Source of the DNA: Geminicoccaceae bacterium
Lineage (GTDB): Bacteria > Pseudomonadota > Alphaproteobacteria > Geminicoccales > Geminicoccaceae
Assembly (NCBI GenBank): GCA_025062095.1
Contig: JANXAZ010000003.1
Coordinates: 1 to 64,000, forward strand
Direction of reading: 5' to 3'
DNA length: 64,000 nucleotides
In this document: one piece after another, positions 36,171 through 45,751 of the stretch
How the letters are laid out: every line of letters starts with the position of its first letter
Position numbering within the stretch: position 1 is the stretch's first letter
Position numbers and translations under genes: made by a program
The notes under the pieces: model-generated
What the model saw: the letters and a program-made list of their open reading frames with translations, nothing else
Databases searched by the model: none
What the model was told of the DNA's origin: nothing

Positions 36171-36953
36171 TCAGACGAGCACGAGCTCGACCGTGCCCAA
36201 GGCTTCGACTTCGATACGATAGCCGGCCGGTCCTTCCGCCCATTGGGGCAAGGTCATCGTGCCCAAGGAGACGAAGGTGCCGGCCTCGAGCCCGAGCCCG
36301 AGCCGACGCCGACATTCGACCGCGAACAGGAGTGCCTCGAGCGGATGGCCGAGGAGCGCGGCGCCGGAGCCGGTCGCGACTTCGCGCCCGTCGACGAGGG
36401 TCCGGGCGCCGAGGCGGTCGAGGGCGAGCGCGGGATCGAAACGCCGTTCCGCGCCGAGGATCGAGCCCGCGTTGCAGGCGTTGTCGGCCACGAGCGTGGG
36501 GCCTCCGACGCCGGCGAGGGCTTCGTAGCGATCGTCGACGAGCTCGATCGCGGCCATGATCGTAGCGATCGCATCCGCGACCTCCGCGCGGGTGTACGGA
36601 GCGGGCCGCGCGGGCAGATCGCGGCCCAAACGCACGGCGATCTCGGTTTCGATGCCGGGTCGGCGATAGCGCGAAAAGGGCAACCGTGCACCGCTCGCGT
36701 GCACGGTCGAGGCGAAGACCTCGCCCAGGATCGGCTGTTCGATGCCGATCAGCCGGCGCGCCGCTTCCGCCGTGCCGCCGATCTTGAGACCCGCGACGGG
36801 TCCGAGCGCTTTGGCGAGGGCGCGATTGGCGAGGCGCTGGCAGGCGTAGCCGGCCTCGAGGGTGGCGAGGTCGACCATGCGCGCAACGGGCGTCCCCGAG
36901 AGCCGATGCGCGACGATCTCCTTGGCGGCGCGGGCGAGCGCTTCCCCGTCCAT
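36171..36953 (-). CDS. 2-keto-4-pentenoate hydratase / 4-oxalocrotonate decarboxylase family protein
   Basis: This 260-residue cytosolic protein of the MhpD/FAH-like family shows the conserved pattern GLKIGGTAEAARR, IEQPILGEVF, IETEIAVRLG (metal-ligand Glu pair), ELVDDRYE and DNACNAG, and a late VSLGTMTLPQW. Members hydrate 2-hydroxypentadienoate or decarboxylate oxalocrotonate in aromatic meta-cleavage. No other meta-cleavage gene is nearby, so the substrate is open. It is divergent from the M20 gene with 84 bases between starts. Confidence 0.85.
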   Translation of the reverse strand: MDGEALARAAKEIVAHRLSGTPVARMVDLATLEAGYACQRLANRALAKALGPVAGLKIGGTAEAARRLIGIEQPILGEVFASTVHASGARLPFSRYRRPGIETEIAVRLGRDLPARPAPYTRAEVADAIATIMAAIELVDDRYEALAGVGGPTLVADNACNAGSILGAERRFDPALALDRLGARTLVDGREVATGSGAALLGHPLEALLFAVECRRRLGLGLEAGTFVSLGTMTLPQWAEGPAGYRIEVEALGTVELVLV

Positions 36954-37037
36954 TCCGATCGGCCTCCCCGTCTGCGCGGCGGCGTTGTCGGCTCCGCCCG
37001 ATCGGTTCTAGCCTGGTCGTCGACGGGGGGAAGGGGC

Positions 37038-38339
37038 GTGCGCGAAAAGCTGCTGTCTCGGATCGAAGGCAAACGCGAGGAGCTCGTCGCGCTCGCGCGC
37101 GCGCTCGTGCGGATCCCGACCGTCAATCCGCCCGGGGAGGGTTACGCCGCCTGCTGCCGGCTGTTGGGCGAACGGCTGCGGGCCCGCGGGTTCGCGGTGG
37201 ACTATCTCCGCGCCGAGGGCAGCCCCGGCGATTGCGATCGTTTCCCGCGGATGAATCTCGTCGCCCGTCGCGAGGGCCCGCGCCCGGGGCCTTGCGTGCA
37301 CCTCAACGGCCACCTCGACGTGGTCGAGGCGGGCTCGGGCTGGACCGTCGATCCCTGGGAGGGCGCGGTCCGCGACGGCAAGCTCTTCGGCCGCGGCAGC
37401 GCGGACATGAAAGGCGGGATCGCCGCCGCGGTCGTGGCGGTCGAAGCGCTTCTCGAGCTCGAGCCGGATCTGCCCGGGGCGATCGAGATCTCGGGCACCG
37501 CCGACGAGGAATCGGGGGGCTTCGGGGGCGTGGCTTGGCTCGCCGCACAGGGTTTCTTCTCGAAGCCTCGAGTCGACCACGTCATCATCCCCGAGCCCTT
37601 GAACGTCGATCGGGTGTGCATCGGCCATCGCGGGGTCTGGTGGGCGGAAGTGACGACCTTCGGCCGCATCGCGCACGGGTCGATGCCCTTTCTCGGCGAC
37701 TGCGCGATCCGCCACATGGCGGCTTTCGTCGACGCCCTCGAACGCGAGCTCTGGCCGAAGCTCGCCGGGCGGCGCACGCGCATGCCGGTGGTCCCGGAAG
37801 GCGCGAGGGCCTCGACCCTCAACATCAACGCGATCCACGGCGGGCAGCCCGAAGGGTTCTCGGGTCTGCCCAGTCCGTGCGTGCCCGACCGCTGCCGGCT
37901 GATCCTCGACCGACGGTTTCCCGTCGAAGAGAATCTCGAAGAGGTCAAAGCCGAGATCCTCGGGATCCTTGAGCGGCTCGCTCGCGAGCGACCCGGCTTC
38001 CGCTACGGCCTGCGCGATCTTCTCGAAGTCGAGCCGGTGCTCGCCGATCCCGAGCTCCCCGTGCCCCGGGCGGTGGCGAATGCGATCCGGAGCGTTCTCG
38101 GACGCGAGCCGAGCTTCGTCTGTTCGCCCGGGACTTACGATCAAAAGCACATCGCGCGGATCGGGGGACTGCGGGACTGCGTGGCCTACGGGCCCGGGAT
38201 CCTCGACCTCGCGCACCAGCCGGACGAGTTCGTGGCGATCGAGGATCTCGTGACCGCAGCGAAGGTTCTCGCACTCGCCGTCCGAACGCTGTTGCGCGGT
38301 GAAACCGAGACGCCCGCGCGCCCGGCTCTTTCGGCTTGA
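37038..38339 (+). CDS. M20-family deacylase (acetylornithine deacetylase/succinyl-diaminopimelate desuccinylase type)
   Basis: This 433-residue zinc amidase has HLNGHLDVV (first metal His and Asp), GRGSADMKGGIAA, TADEESGG (catalytic Glu plus metal Glu), IPEPLN and a C-terminal LAHQPDEF (last metal His). The dimerisation domain interrupts the catalytic domain at about 205-330. It starts with GTG at 37038 behind GGGGGGAAGGGG. Exact substrate cannot be told; isolated copies like this are often general N-acyl amino acid deacylases rather than ArgE or DapE. Confidence 0.9.
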   Translation: MREKLLSRIEGKREELVALARALVRIPTVNPPGEGYAACCRLLGERLRARGFAVDYLRAEGSPGDCDRFPRMNLVARREGPRPGPCVHLNGHLDVVEAGSGWTVDPWEGAVRDGKLFGRGSADMKGGIAAAVVAVEALLELEPDLPGAIEISGTADEESGGFGGVAWLAAQGFFSKPRVDHVIIPEPLNVDRVCIGHRGVWWAEVTTFGRIAHGSMPFLGDCAIRHMAAFVDALERELWPKLAGRRTRMPVVPEGARASTLNINAIHGGQPEGFSGLPSPCVPDRCRLILDRRFPVEENLEEVKAEILGILERLARERPGFRYGLRDLLEVEPVLADPELPVPRAVANAIRSVLGREPSFVCSPGTYDQKHIARIGGLRDCVAYGPGILDLAHQPDEFVAIEDLVTAAKVLALAVRTLLRGETETPARPALSA

Positions 38340-38643
38340 GCGGTGATCCGGAAGCGAGGAGGTTCGGCTCGGGAAAAGCCGCGTCGTCCCGCTCGAGGGC
38401 GGGGGCGCCCGGCCGCGCTCGTCGCCCGCGATCGCGGCGAAGGGGCGGAAGCGAAAAGGCACCGCCCGCGGGGCCGAAGCGGATCCGTCGATCGGGCCTT
38501 CGCTCGACGGGGCGCGCTTTCGCGCCCGATGCGCGGTTCGAGCGGGCGGTCGAGGCTTCCTCTTCTCCGCGGTGCGAACGAAAGAAGGGCGAGGCCGCCT
38601 TCGTCGGGCAACCGACCGGGGGGCGTGTCTCCGGGGGAAGCGA
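38340..38643. other. Intergenic region between M20 gene and P1 peptidase remnant
   Basis: These 304 bases have no supported gene. They end in GGGGGAAG, a ribosome-binding site for the damaged peptidase gene that follows. Confidence 0.45.
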
Positions 38644-39710
38644 ATGAGCCGGGAAGCGAACGCGCAATCGGAACCGCGTCCCGGGCGCGCGACGCGCGCA
38701 ACGGTGTTTCGGGCTCGCGGCTCGGCAACGCCGAGGACCGCAGGGTGCGCACGGGTGTGAGCGCGGTGCCGCCGGACCTGCCGGTGCTCGCCGCGGTCGG
38801 GGTGCACAGCGGCGCGCCGGGAACGGATCGACACCGACGCGCTCGTTCCCGGCGAGCCCGTCGACACGGTCCGCGCGCTCGTCTTCGCCGGCGGCTCGGC
38901 CTTCGGTCTTTCCGCCGCGACGGCGCCGATGGAGCCCCTCGCGCGCGACGGCCGCGGCTTTCGCGACCGGGGACCGGTCGTGCCGGTGCTCGCCGGTGCG
39001 GTCCTCTTCGATCTTCTCGACGGGCGCGACGAGAGCGGGCGCGGTCCCGATCTCTACGCGCGGCTGGCCCTTGAGGCCGATCGCGCCGCGGGCGAGGAAG
39101 TCCCGCTCGGTAAGGCCGGCGCGGGTTTCGGTGCCGTCGCGGGTCCTCTCGAGAGCGGGCTCGCCACGGCTTCGACCGTGGATCCGCGGACCGGCGCGAC
39201 GGTCGCGGGCCTCGTCGCGGTCAATTCCCCGGGCGGAGCCAGGGTGCCCGGCAGGGCCGAATTCCACGCCGACGGTCTCGCCTTTTCGGGCGAGCTCGAC
39301 CCCGTGCGTCCGCTGCGGGCGAGCTTCGGTCCGCCTCGAGACCGAGCGCGGCATCGGGACGGCGCGCACGGTCACGAAGACCCCGAACGGCGTGGTGGCC
39401 ACCGACGCCGCCCTCGACCGCGACGGCCTGCCGCGCCCGGCGGGTCGGGCGCGCGTCGAGCTCGCGCTCGCCATCGGTCCCGTGCACGGGCTCTTCGGCG
39501 GTGACGTCGTTTTCGCGCTCTCGACCGGAAAGGTGGCGCTCGGGTGTCCCGAGGTCGCGATCCCGCCGGGCACGCTCGCGGCCGATTGCACGGCGCGCGC
39601 CGTCGTGCGCGGCGTCCGAGCGGCCGAGCGCTCGGGCGACGTCCCGTGCTGGCGCGAGCGGGCGGCCGCCGTCCTCCGCTGCTGCGATCCGACCCGTCAG
39701 TGGGTGTCGC
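38644..39710 (+). pseudogene. P1-family (DmpA-type) aminopeptidase, frameshifted
   Basis: Pieces of a P1-family peptidase occur in order but in different frames. The N-terminal LGNAEDRRVRTGVS...GVHSGAPGT is in one frame (about 38700-38822). VDTVRALVFAGGSAFGLSAA, VPVLAGAVLFDL, GKAGAGFGAV and TVAGLVAVNSPGG are in the next (about 38823-39328). GVVATDAALDRDG and VHGLFGGDVVFALSTG are in the third (from about 39330). A likely start is ATG 38644, after GGGGGAAG, in yet another frame relative to the first piece. The first break looks like loss of two bases. The motif before GVVATDA, usually NTTI, reads KTPN, so the nucleophile region is also altered. Sequencing error is an alternative for the shifts. 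The 3' limit is approximate. Confidence 0.75.
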
Positions 39711-40032
39711 CGCGGCTCGATCCCGTAGCCCGGTCCTCGGGCGGCTCGCGGAAGACGGGCGGGCCGAGCTCGGCGAAACGGAAGAGCCGGAACGCCCGTT
39801 GGCCGTCGTAATCGAGCACGCGCAGGTCGTCGCTCTGACGGAGATCTCCCGCGACCACCTGGAAATGTCCGCCGTAACGTTCGCGCGCGAGCTCGAGCGG
39901 AATCTCGTAGGCGATGAACTTCTCGATGCCCTTGCCCTCGAGCTTGCTCACGAGGCCCGGCGCCAAGACGTCGTCGTAAGAGGTGAGGATGACCAAGGGA
40001 CCGCTACCGGTGAACAACATGACCGCCTTCAT
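39697..40032 (-). CDS. Conserved hypothetical protein
   Basis: This 111-residue soluble protein starts MKAVMLFTGSGPLVILTSYDD and contains KGIEKFIAYEIPLELARERYG and VLDYDGQRAFRLFRF. I recognise the pattern as a small conserved protein seen in many alphaproteobacteria but know no function for it. The last 14 residues are beyond the conserved part. The ATG at 40032 fits that conservation. It converges with the peptidase remnant. Confidence 0.75.
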   Translation of the reverse strand: MKAVMLFTGSGPLVILTSYDDVLAPGLVSKLEGKGIEKFIAYEIPLELARERYGGHFQVVAGDLRQSDDLRVLDYDGQRAFRLFRFAELGPPVFREPPEDRATGSSRGDTH

Positions 40033-40104
40033 GGCTGCCTCCCGGGACGATTTCGCCGGAGGCGAGCATGGCATGAAGGGAGCATAGCCGCAACACGGAG
40101 CGTC

Positions 40105-40485
40105 TCAGCGGCCGAACGGTCCGGCGAAGACGAACCAGGCGCCGAGCGCGATGCAGGCGAACCCCAGCGCGTGGTTGAGCGTGAGGGGCTCTCGGAGGAC
40201 CCAGACCGAAAAACCGGCGAAGACGAGAAGCGTGACGACTTCCTGGATCGTTTTGAGTTGGGCGGCGCTGTAGACCGAATGACCGAGCCGGTTGGCGGGC
40301 ACCGCCAGCCAATATTCGATGTAGGCGATGAGCCAGCTGAAGGTGACCGCTTGCCACAACGGCAGAGACTTGAACCGCAGGTGGCCGTACCAGGCCACGG
40401 TCATGAAAACGTTGGAGAGCAGCAGGAAGACGACGGGAACGATCCAGGGCGCGAGCGGGCTCGCGCGCTCGAGCGCAGCCAGCAT
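40105..40485 (-). CDS. DMT-superfamily small membrane protein (DUF486)
   Basis: This 126-residue protein has four predicted transmembrane helices. Seen: LLLSNVFMTVAWYGHLRFK in the first helix region, WLIAYIEYWLAVPANRLG, and AQLKTIQEVVTLLVFAGFSV, all diagnostic for DUF486. The family resembles half of a drug/metabolite transporter and probably dimerises. Substrate unknown. It lies 72 bases upstream of the conserved hypothetical gene on the same strand and 72 bases after the thiolase gene. Confidence 0.88.
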   Translation of the reverse strand: MLAALERASPLAPWIVPVVFLLLSNVFMTVAWYGHLRFKSLPLWQAVTFSWLIAYIEYWLAVPANRLGHSVYSAAQLKTIQEVVTLLVFAGFSVWVLREPLTLNHALGFACIALGAWFVFAGPFGR

Positions 40486-40557
40486 GGTCGCAGGTCCGAA
40501 GAAAGAGTTTTTCCGGCTTCTCTCAGATGGGGTCGGTCGGGGCGCTCCGAAAAGGGC

Positions 40558-41724
40558 TCAGCGGATCGCCTCGAGGATGCTCACGTACGAGGCCACACAA
40601 GCCCCGCCCATGTTGTAGATCCCGCCGATCGCGGCGTCTTTCACCTGCATCGCACCGGCCTCGCCGCGCACCTGCATGGCGGTGAGCACGTGCATCGACA
40701 CCCCGGTCGCCCCGATCGGATGGCCCTTCGCCTTGAGCCCGCCGGAGGGATTGACGGGCAGCTTGCCGTCCTTGTGCGTCCAGCCCTCGAGGATCGCTTT
40801 CGCCCCTTGACCGCGCGGCGTCAGGCCCATGGCCTCGTATTCGATGAGTTCGGCGATGGTGAAGCAGTCGTGGGTCTCGACGAAGTCGAGGTCTTCCAAG
40901 CGCAGGCGCGCGCGGGCGAGCGCGCGCTTCCAGGCCTGCTCGCAGCCCTCGAACAAGAGGATGTCGCGCTTGCTCATGGGCAAGAAGTCGGACACCTGAG
41001 CCCAGCCGCGAAAGGCCACCGCCTTTTTCATCGACAGCGCCGTCTCGACATCCGCGAGCACGAGAGCCGCCGCGCCGTCGGAGACGAGGGAGCAGTCGGT
41101 TCGCTTCAAGGGGCCGGCGACGATCGGGTTCTTGTCGGAAACGGTTCGGCAGAATTCGAAGCCGAGGTCCTTGCGCATCTGCGCCCAAGGATTGTCGCAG
41201 CCGTTTTTGTGGTTCTTGGCGGCGATCATGGCGAGAGCGTCGGACTGGTCGCCCCAGCGCTGGAAGTAGCGTTGGGCGATCTGGGCGAAGACACCGGCGA
41301 AGCCGCCCTCGATGCCGCGCTCTTCTTCGAGATAACTGGCGCGCAACAGGGTCTTGGCGATGCCCGGGCCGTCGAGCTCGGTCATCTTCTCGACCCCCAC
41401 CACGAGCACGATGCGCGCTTCCCCGGCGAGGATCGAGCGCAAGCCGGCGTGCACCGCGGCCGAGCCGGTGGCGCAGGCGTTTTCGACCCTGGTCGCGCGC
41501 TTGAAGCGGAGTTCGGGATCGGCCTGGAGCACGAGCGAGGCGGTGAAGTCCTGCTCGACGAAGCCGCCGTTGAAATGGCCGAGCCAGATCTCGTCGACCT
41601 CCCGCGGTTCGACCCCCGCATCGGCGAGCGCGCCGCGCGCGGCCTCCACGATCAGGCTCTCCACGCTTCGGCCTTCGTGCTTGCCGAAAGGCAGGTGGTG
41701 CCAGCCGACGATGCAAGCGGTCAT
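40558..41724 (-). CDS. Thiolase / SCP2-type acetyl-CoA acetyltransferase
   Basis: This 388-residue thiolase-fold enzyme has the acylation Cys in VENACATGSAAVH (about 85-97), GGLKAKGHPIGATG (catalytic His) and a C-terminal NMGGACVASYV in place of the usual second-Cys motif CxGxG. The late His in VETHDCFTIAE and the overall layout fit the lipid-transfer-type thiolases that act with CoA-linked degradation pathways. It stands in a minus-strand run with small membrane and hypothetical genes, so the pathway is not revealed. Confidence 0.88.
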   Translation of the reverse strand: MTACIVGWHHLPFGKHEGRSVESLIVEAARGALADAGVEPREVDEIWLGHFNGGFVEQDFTASLVLQADPELRFKRATRVENACATGSAAVHAGLRSILAGEARIVLVVGVEKMTELDGPGIAKTLLRASYLEEERGIEGGFAGVFAQIAQRYFQRWGDQSDALAMIAAKNHKNGCDNPWAQMRKDLGFEFCRTVSDKNPIVAGPLKRTDCSLVSDGAAALVLADVETALSMKKAVAFRGWAQVSDFLPMSKRDILLFEGCEQAWKRALARARLRLEDLDFVETHDCFTIAELIEYEAMGLTPRGQGAKAILEGWTHKDGKLPVNPSGGLKAKGHPIGATGVSMHVLTAMQVRGEAGAMQVKDAAIGGIYNMGGACVASYVSILEAIR

Positions 41725-41766
41725 CGGGTCGATCCCTCGTCTGGAAAGCCGGTGCCGTGCGGAAAG

Positions 41767-42558
41767 CTACTCCGCCGGGGCGACCCGATGAAGGGGTGCG
41801 GGGCCGAGGTTGCGGCGTCGCCCGGTCCGCTGGAGGTAGAGCTCGGCCGGGCTCGGCGGCTCTCGCGCGCTCGCGCGCGGAGCGGGCTCGCTCAAGAGGC
41901 CGCGCGCCTTGAGACCGTCGACGACCGCTCGGAAGATCGCGAGGAGCTCTTTGTGCGCACGGCTGTCGGGGGCCGCATCGCCGATCCATCGACCGCTCGC
42001 GAAGGCGGCGTCCCAGGCGGCGTCGATGGTGATCGGCGGGGTCAAAGGTTCGCCCAGCTCGGGAAGGGGACCGAGCTCGAGCCGGCGGTGGAACAGACCG
42101 GGGCGCGGGATCCGCGTCGGCACGATCCAGGCGAGAGGACCCTTGTCGGCGCGCTCGCGGCGCGCGCTGCGCAGATAGTGCAGCGTGCGCTGCAAGGTGG
42201 TGGCGTCCGTCTGGCTCGCACCGGAGGGGATCAAGAGCGCGCTCGCCATCAGGCAGGCGGCCCCGAGCGCCGGTGCCGCGACGGAAGGCAGGTCGACCAC
42301 CACGACCTCGGCTTCCTGGCGCAGCTGTTGGGCGCGCGCCGCCCAGGCGCCGGCATCGGCGAGATCGCGGATGGGCTGGGTCGCCACCCGACAGGGCAAC
42401 AGCCGGTGCGCGCTCCAGCGCGTCGCGGTCTGTTGCGGATCGGTGTCGATGAGCACCGTCGACCAGCCCGCCGCGGCGAAGGCCGATGCGAGGTTCACGG
42501 CGAGCGTGCTCTTGCCCACGCCGCCCTTGAGGTTCCCGATCGCCAGCAGCACGCCCAT
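41767..42558 (-). CDS. ParA-family ATPase (orphan)
   Basis: This 263-residue protein has the deviant Walker A KGGVGKST (about 9-16), a Walker A' region LIDTDPQQTAT (about 36-46) and Walker B VVVDLPS (about 91-97). These are features of ParA/MinD ATPases that position DNA or protein complexes. The C-terminal 60 residues are Pro/Arg-rich and unlike ParA. No parB or parS follows, and the chromosomal parAB usually sits near gidAB, so this is probably a positioning ATPase for another cargo. The ATG at 42558 is preceded by GGAGCGG. Confidence 0.88.
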   Translation of the reverse strand: MGVLLAIGNLKGGVGKSTLAVNLASAFAAAGWSTVLIDTDPQQTATRWSAHRLLPCRVATQPIRDLADAGAWAARAQQLRQEAEVVVVDLPSVAAPALGAACLMASALLIPSGASQTDATTLQRTLHYLRSARRERADKGPLAWIVPTRIPRPGLFHRRLELGPLPELGEPLTPPITIDAAWDAAFASGRWIGDAAPDSRAHKELLAIFRAVVDGLKARGLLSEPAPRASAREPPSPAELYLQRTGRRRNLGPAPLHRVAPAE

Positions 42559-42988
42559 GGCGCCGCTCCGTCGCCGCCCGACCGGCGACCCGCCGGTCGG
42601 CCTCACCATAGTTCGGATGCTACCGATTGGCGAGTACAGCAGGTTTCGTTAATTTTCGGTTGATGAATGTTGGGCCAGGGCAGCCGCGAAGTGGGCACGG
42701 CCGGCAGCGAACGCGGTCGGAAGCACCGGTGTCCTTCGCTGAGCGAGCGCCGCGCGTACCGGCCGCTTGCCGTGGCGCTTCACGGACGGGCCCGAGCGTC
42801 CGATCGCGCGTCGCACACCTTTTTCGCGATGCGCGCGGCTGCCGCGCCTCGAAACGCGGTCCCGTCTCGCGGCGGCGAGGCGACGCGAGGCGCGGGGAGC
42901 GCGCGACGGGCGAGGAGGGGCGCGAATGGCGGAGCGTGTTCCGCGCGCAACGCCCGAAAAGCCGACGCCGCGACCCGTCGCCGGCCGC
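42559..42988. other. Intergenic region upstream of the ParA-like gene
   Basis: These 430 bases contain a short AT-rich patch (about 42630-42670, GTTTCGTTAATTTTCGG) in GC-rich surroundings, about 75-110 bases ahead of the ParA start. It is the most likely promoter location for that gene. On the minus strand TATGGT (42613-42608) resembles a -10 box. No gene is supported. Confidence 0.45.
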
Positions 42989-44344
42989 TCAGGCGAAATC
43001 GGAGGCCGTGAGACCGGTCGTGTGATAGAGGAGAAGCGAGCTTCCGGCCCCGCCCGCAAAGCCCGAGAGGTCGATATGGGTGGCCGGGCCGACGGTGGGG
43101 ATGCCGCCGGGATCGAGGACCTGCTCGATGCGGATGTCGACCGCCGCGTCGCCGGCATCGAGCACGCCGTTTCGGTTGCTGTCGAGTTGCGCGAAGCCGA
43201 CGCGGGTGCCGTCGGCGAGCTCGATCCGGAGTTTGTCCAGGCCGCGGTCGAAGTCGTAGATCTCGTCGCGTCCGCGCCCGACCACGAACAGATCGCGTCC
43301 GCCCCGACCCTGCAACAAATCGTTGCCGCCGCCGCCCACCAGGATCTGATCGACCGGGCCGCCGACGAGCACTTCGTCGGCGTTGCCTCCCGCGATCGTC
43401 GGGGCGTTGCCGGCGAAAATCCCGGTATACGTCCGGGTGGGGACGAAATCGGAGGGCGTCAGCCTGGTCACGCCGTGCAGCGTCAACTGATGCGGTCCAG
43501 GGTCGATCTCGCCGGGAGCCACGAGGCCGGAGGCGAGCATCGCCGCACCGACGTCGAGGACGAGGGACGGGGCGGTTTTGCCGTTGGCCGCGACCGTTCG
43601 AACGTCGACGAAGAGGTCGCGGGCGTCGAGCAGGCCGTCTCCGTTGCTGTCGAGGAGTTCGAAGCCGCCGCGACGGAAGCTGTAACCTCCCTGGAAACGG
43701 TAGAGGACGATGTCGAGCCGGTCTTCGCCGGGGGTGAAATCGAGGACGATGTCTCGGTTCGGGCCCAGACCGGGTCGACCGTAGTGGGCGGTGTGCGCGT
43801 TCTGGATCCAGAACCGGGCCTCGAAGATATCGCGTCCCGGTCCGCCGATCAGGATGTCGCTGTCCTGTTGAGCCGAGCTCTCGCTCGGGGCGAGGAATCC
43901 GCCGCCGATGCGGTCGTGACCCGGCCCTCCGTTCAAGAGATCGCGGCCGCCGTACCCCCCGAACAGGTAGTCGTCGCCGCGACCACCGAGGACGTGATCG
44001 TTGCCATAGCCGCCGTCGAGCTCGTCGTTGCCGTCCCCGCCGTCGACGATGTCGTTGCCGCCCGTGGTCTCGATGGCGCGAATGGAACCGTCGCCGGCGA
44101 TCTTGTCGCGACCGGCACCCCCGAGGAGCCGATCGTCGCCGCCTCGGCCGTTGATGACGTCGTCGCCCCCCTTGCCGTCGATGAGATCCGCGAGCGACGT
44201 GCCGACGAGCTGCTCGTCCAGAGCCGAGCCGGCGATCCTGTTCGAGGCGCGCCGGGCCGTGCGGAAGGTCTCGTCGACCGCCGTCGCACTTGCTCGCCAG
44301 GGCTCGTCGAACACGGATCCCGGTCGATATCTCACCACTGTCAT
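42989..44344 (-). CDS. RTX-type calcium-binding repeat protein
   Basis: This 451-residue, acidic, probably secreted protein has no N-terminal signal peptide. It carries glycine-rich nonapeptide repeats (GGxGxDxL type; about 55-150, and a second cluster about 330-375 with GGGGNDLLQGRGG), which bind Ca2+ and fold outside the cell. Two EF-hand-like loops, DSNGDGLLDARD and DSNRNGVLDAGD, add further Ca2+ sites. Such proteins leave through a type I system recognising the C-terminus; no type I genes are adjacent. The ATG at 44344 follows GGGGGAAGG. Target or function outside Ca2+ binding is unknown; it is too short for a pore-forming toxin. Confidence 0.88.
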   Translation of the reverse strand: MTVVRYRPGSVFDEPWRASATAVDETFRTARRASNRIAGSALDEQLVGTSLADLIDGKGGDDVINGRGGDDRLLGGAGRDKIAGDGSIRAIETTGGNDIVDGGDGNDELDGGYGNDHVLGGRGDDYLFGGYGGRDLLNGGPGHDRIGGGFLAPSESSAQQDSDILIGGPGRDIFEARFWIQNAHTAHYGRPGLGPNRDIVLDFTPGEDRLDIVLYRFQGGYSFRRGGFELLDSNGDGLLDARDLFVDVRTVAANGKTAPSLVLDVGAAMLASGLVAPGEIDPGPHQLTLHGVTRLTPSDFVPTRTYTGIFAGNAPTIAGGNADEVLVGGPVDQILVGGGGNDLLQGRGGRDLFVVGRGRDEIYDFDRGLDKLRIELADGTRVGFAQLDSNRNGVLDAGDAAVDIRIEQVLDPGGIPTVGPATHIDLSGFAGGAGSSLLLYHTTGLTASDFA

Positions 44345-44413
44345 ATCCTTCCCCCGCGGTGTGCGAACGTTCTCGACGACGGTCTCGGGAAACGATCTCC
44401 GCTCCCTCTCTAG

Positions 44414-45694
<1,281 letters not shown>

Positions 45695-45702
45695 GGCCGC
45701 CG

Positions 45703-45732
45703 ACGGGGCCGCGTGCCGAGGCGGCCCCGTTT
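45703..45732 (+). terminator. Intrinsic terminator after dctP
   Basis: ACGGGGCCGC (45703-45712) and GCGGCCCCGT (45721-45730) form a ten-base-pair stem with loop GTGCCGAG, ending in TTT. It lies nine bases after the dctP stop, before the convergent permease gene. Confidence 0.65.
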
Positions 45733-45751
45733 CCGCGCGGCGCACCTGCCG

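Noticed and set aside
34455-38339. 1294-codon plus-strand open frame reading as one giant protein
   Set aside because: Only the last 433 codons (M20 deacylase, from GTG 37038) are real. The rest is antisense to the PQQ dehydrogenase, cytochrome c and hydratase genes.
39544-42663. 1039-codon plus-strand open frame
   Set aside because: Antisense to the thiolase, DUF486 and ParA-like genes, which all carry intact motifs on the minus strand.
43000-44340. CRISPR-like or tandem DNA repeat array
   Set aside because: The repeated look at DNA level comes from the codons of RTX GGxGxDxL repeats; there are no spacers of uniform length.
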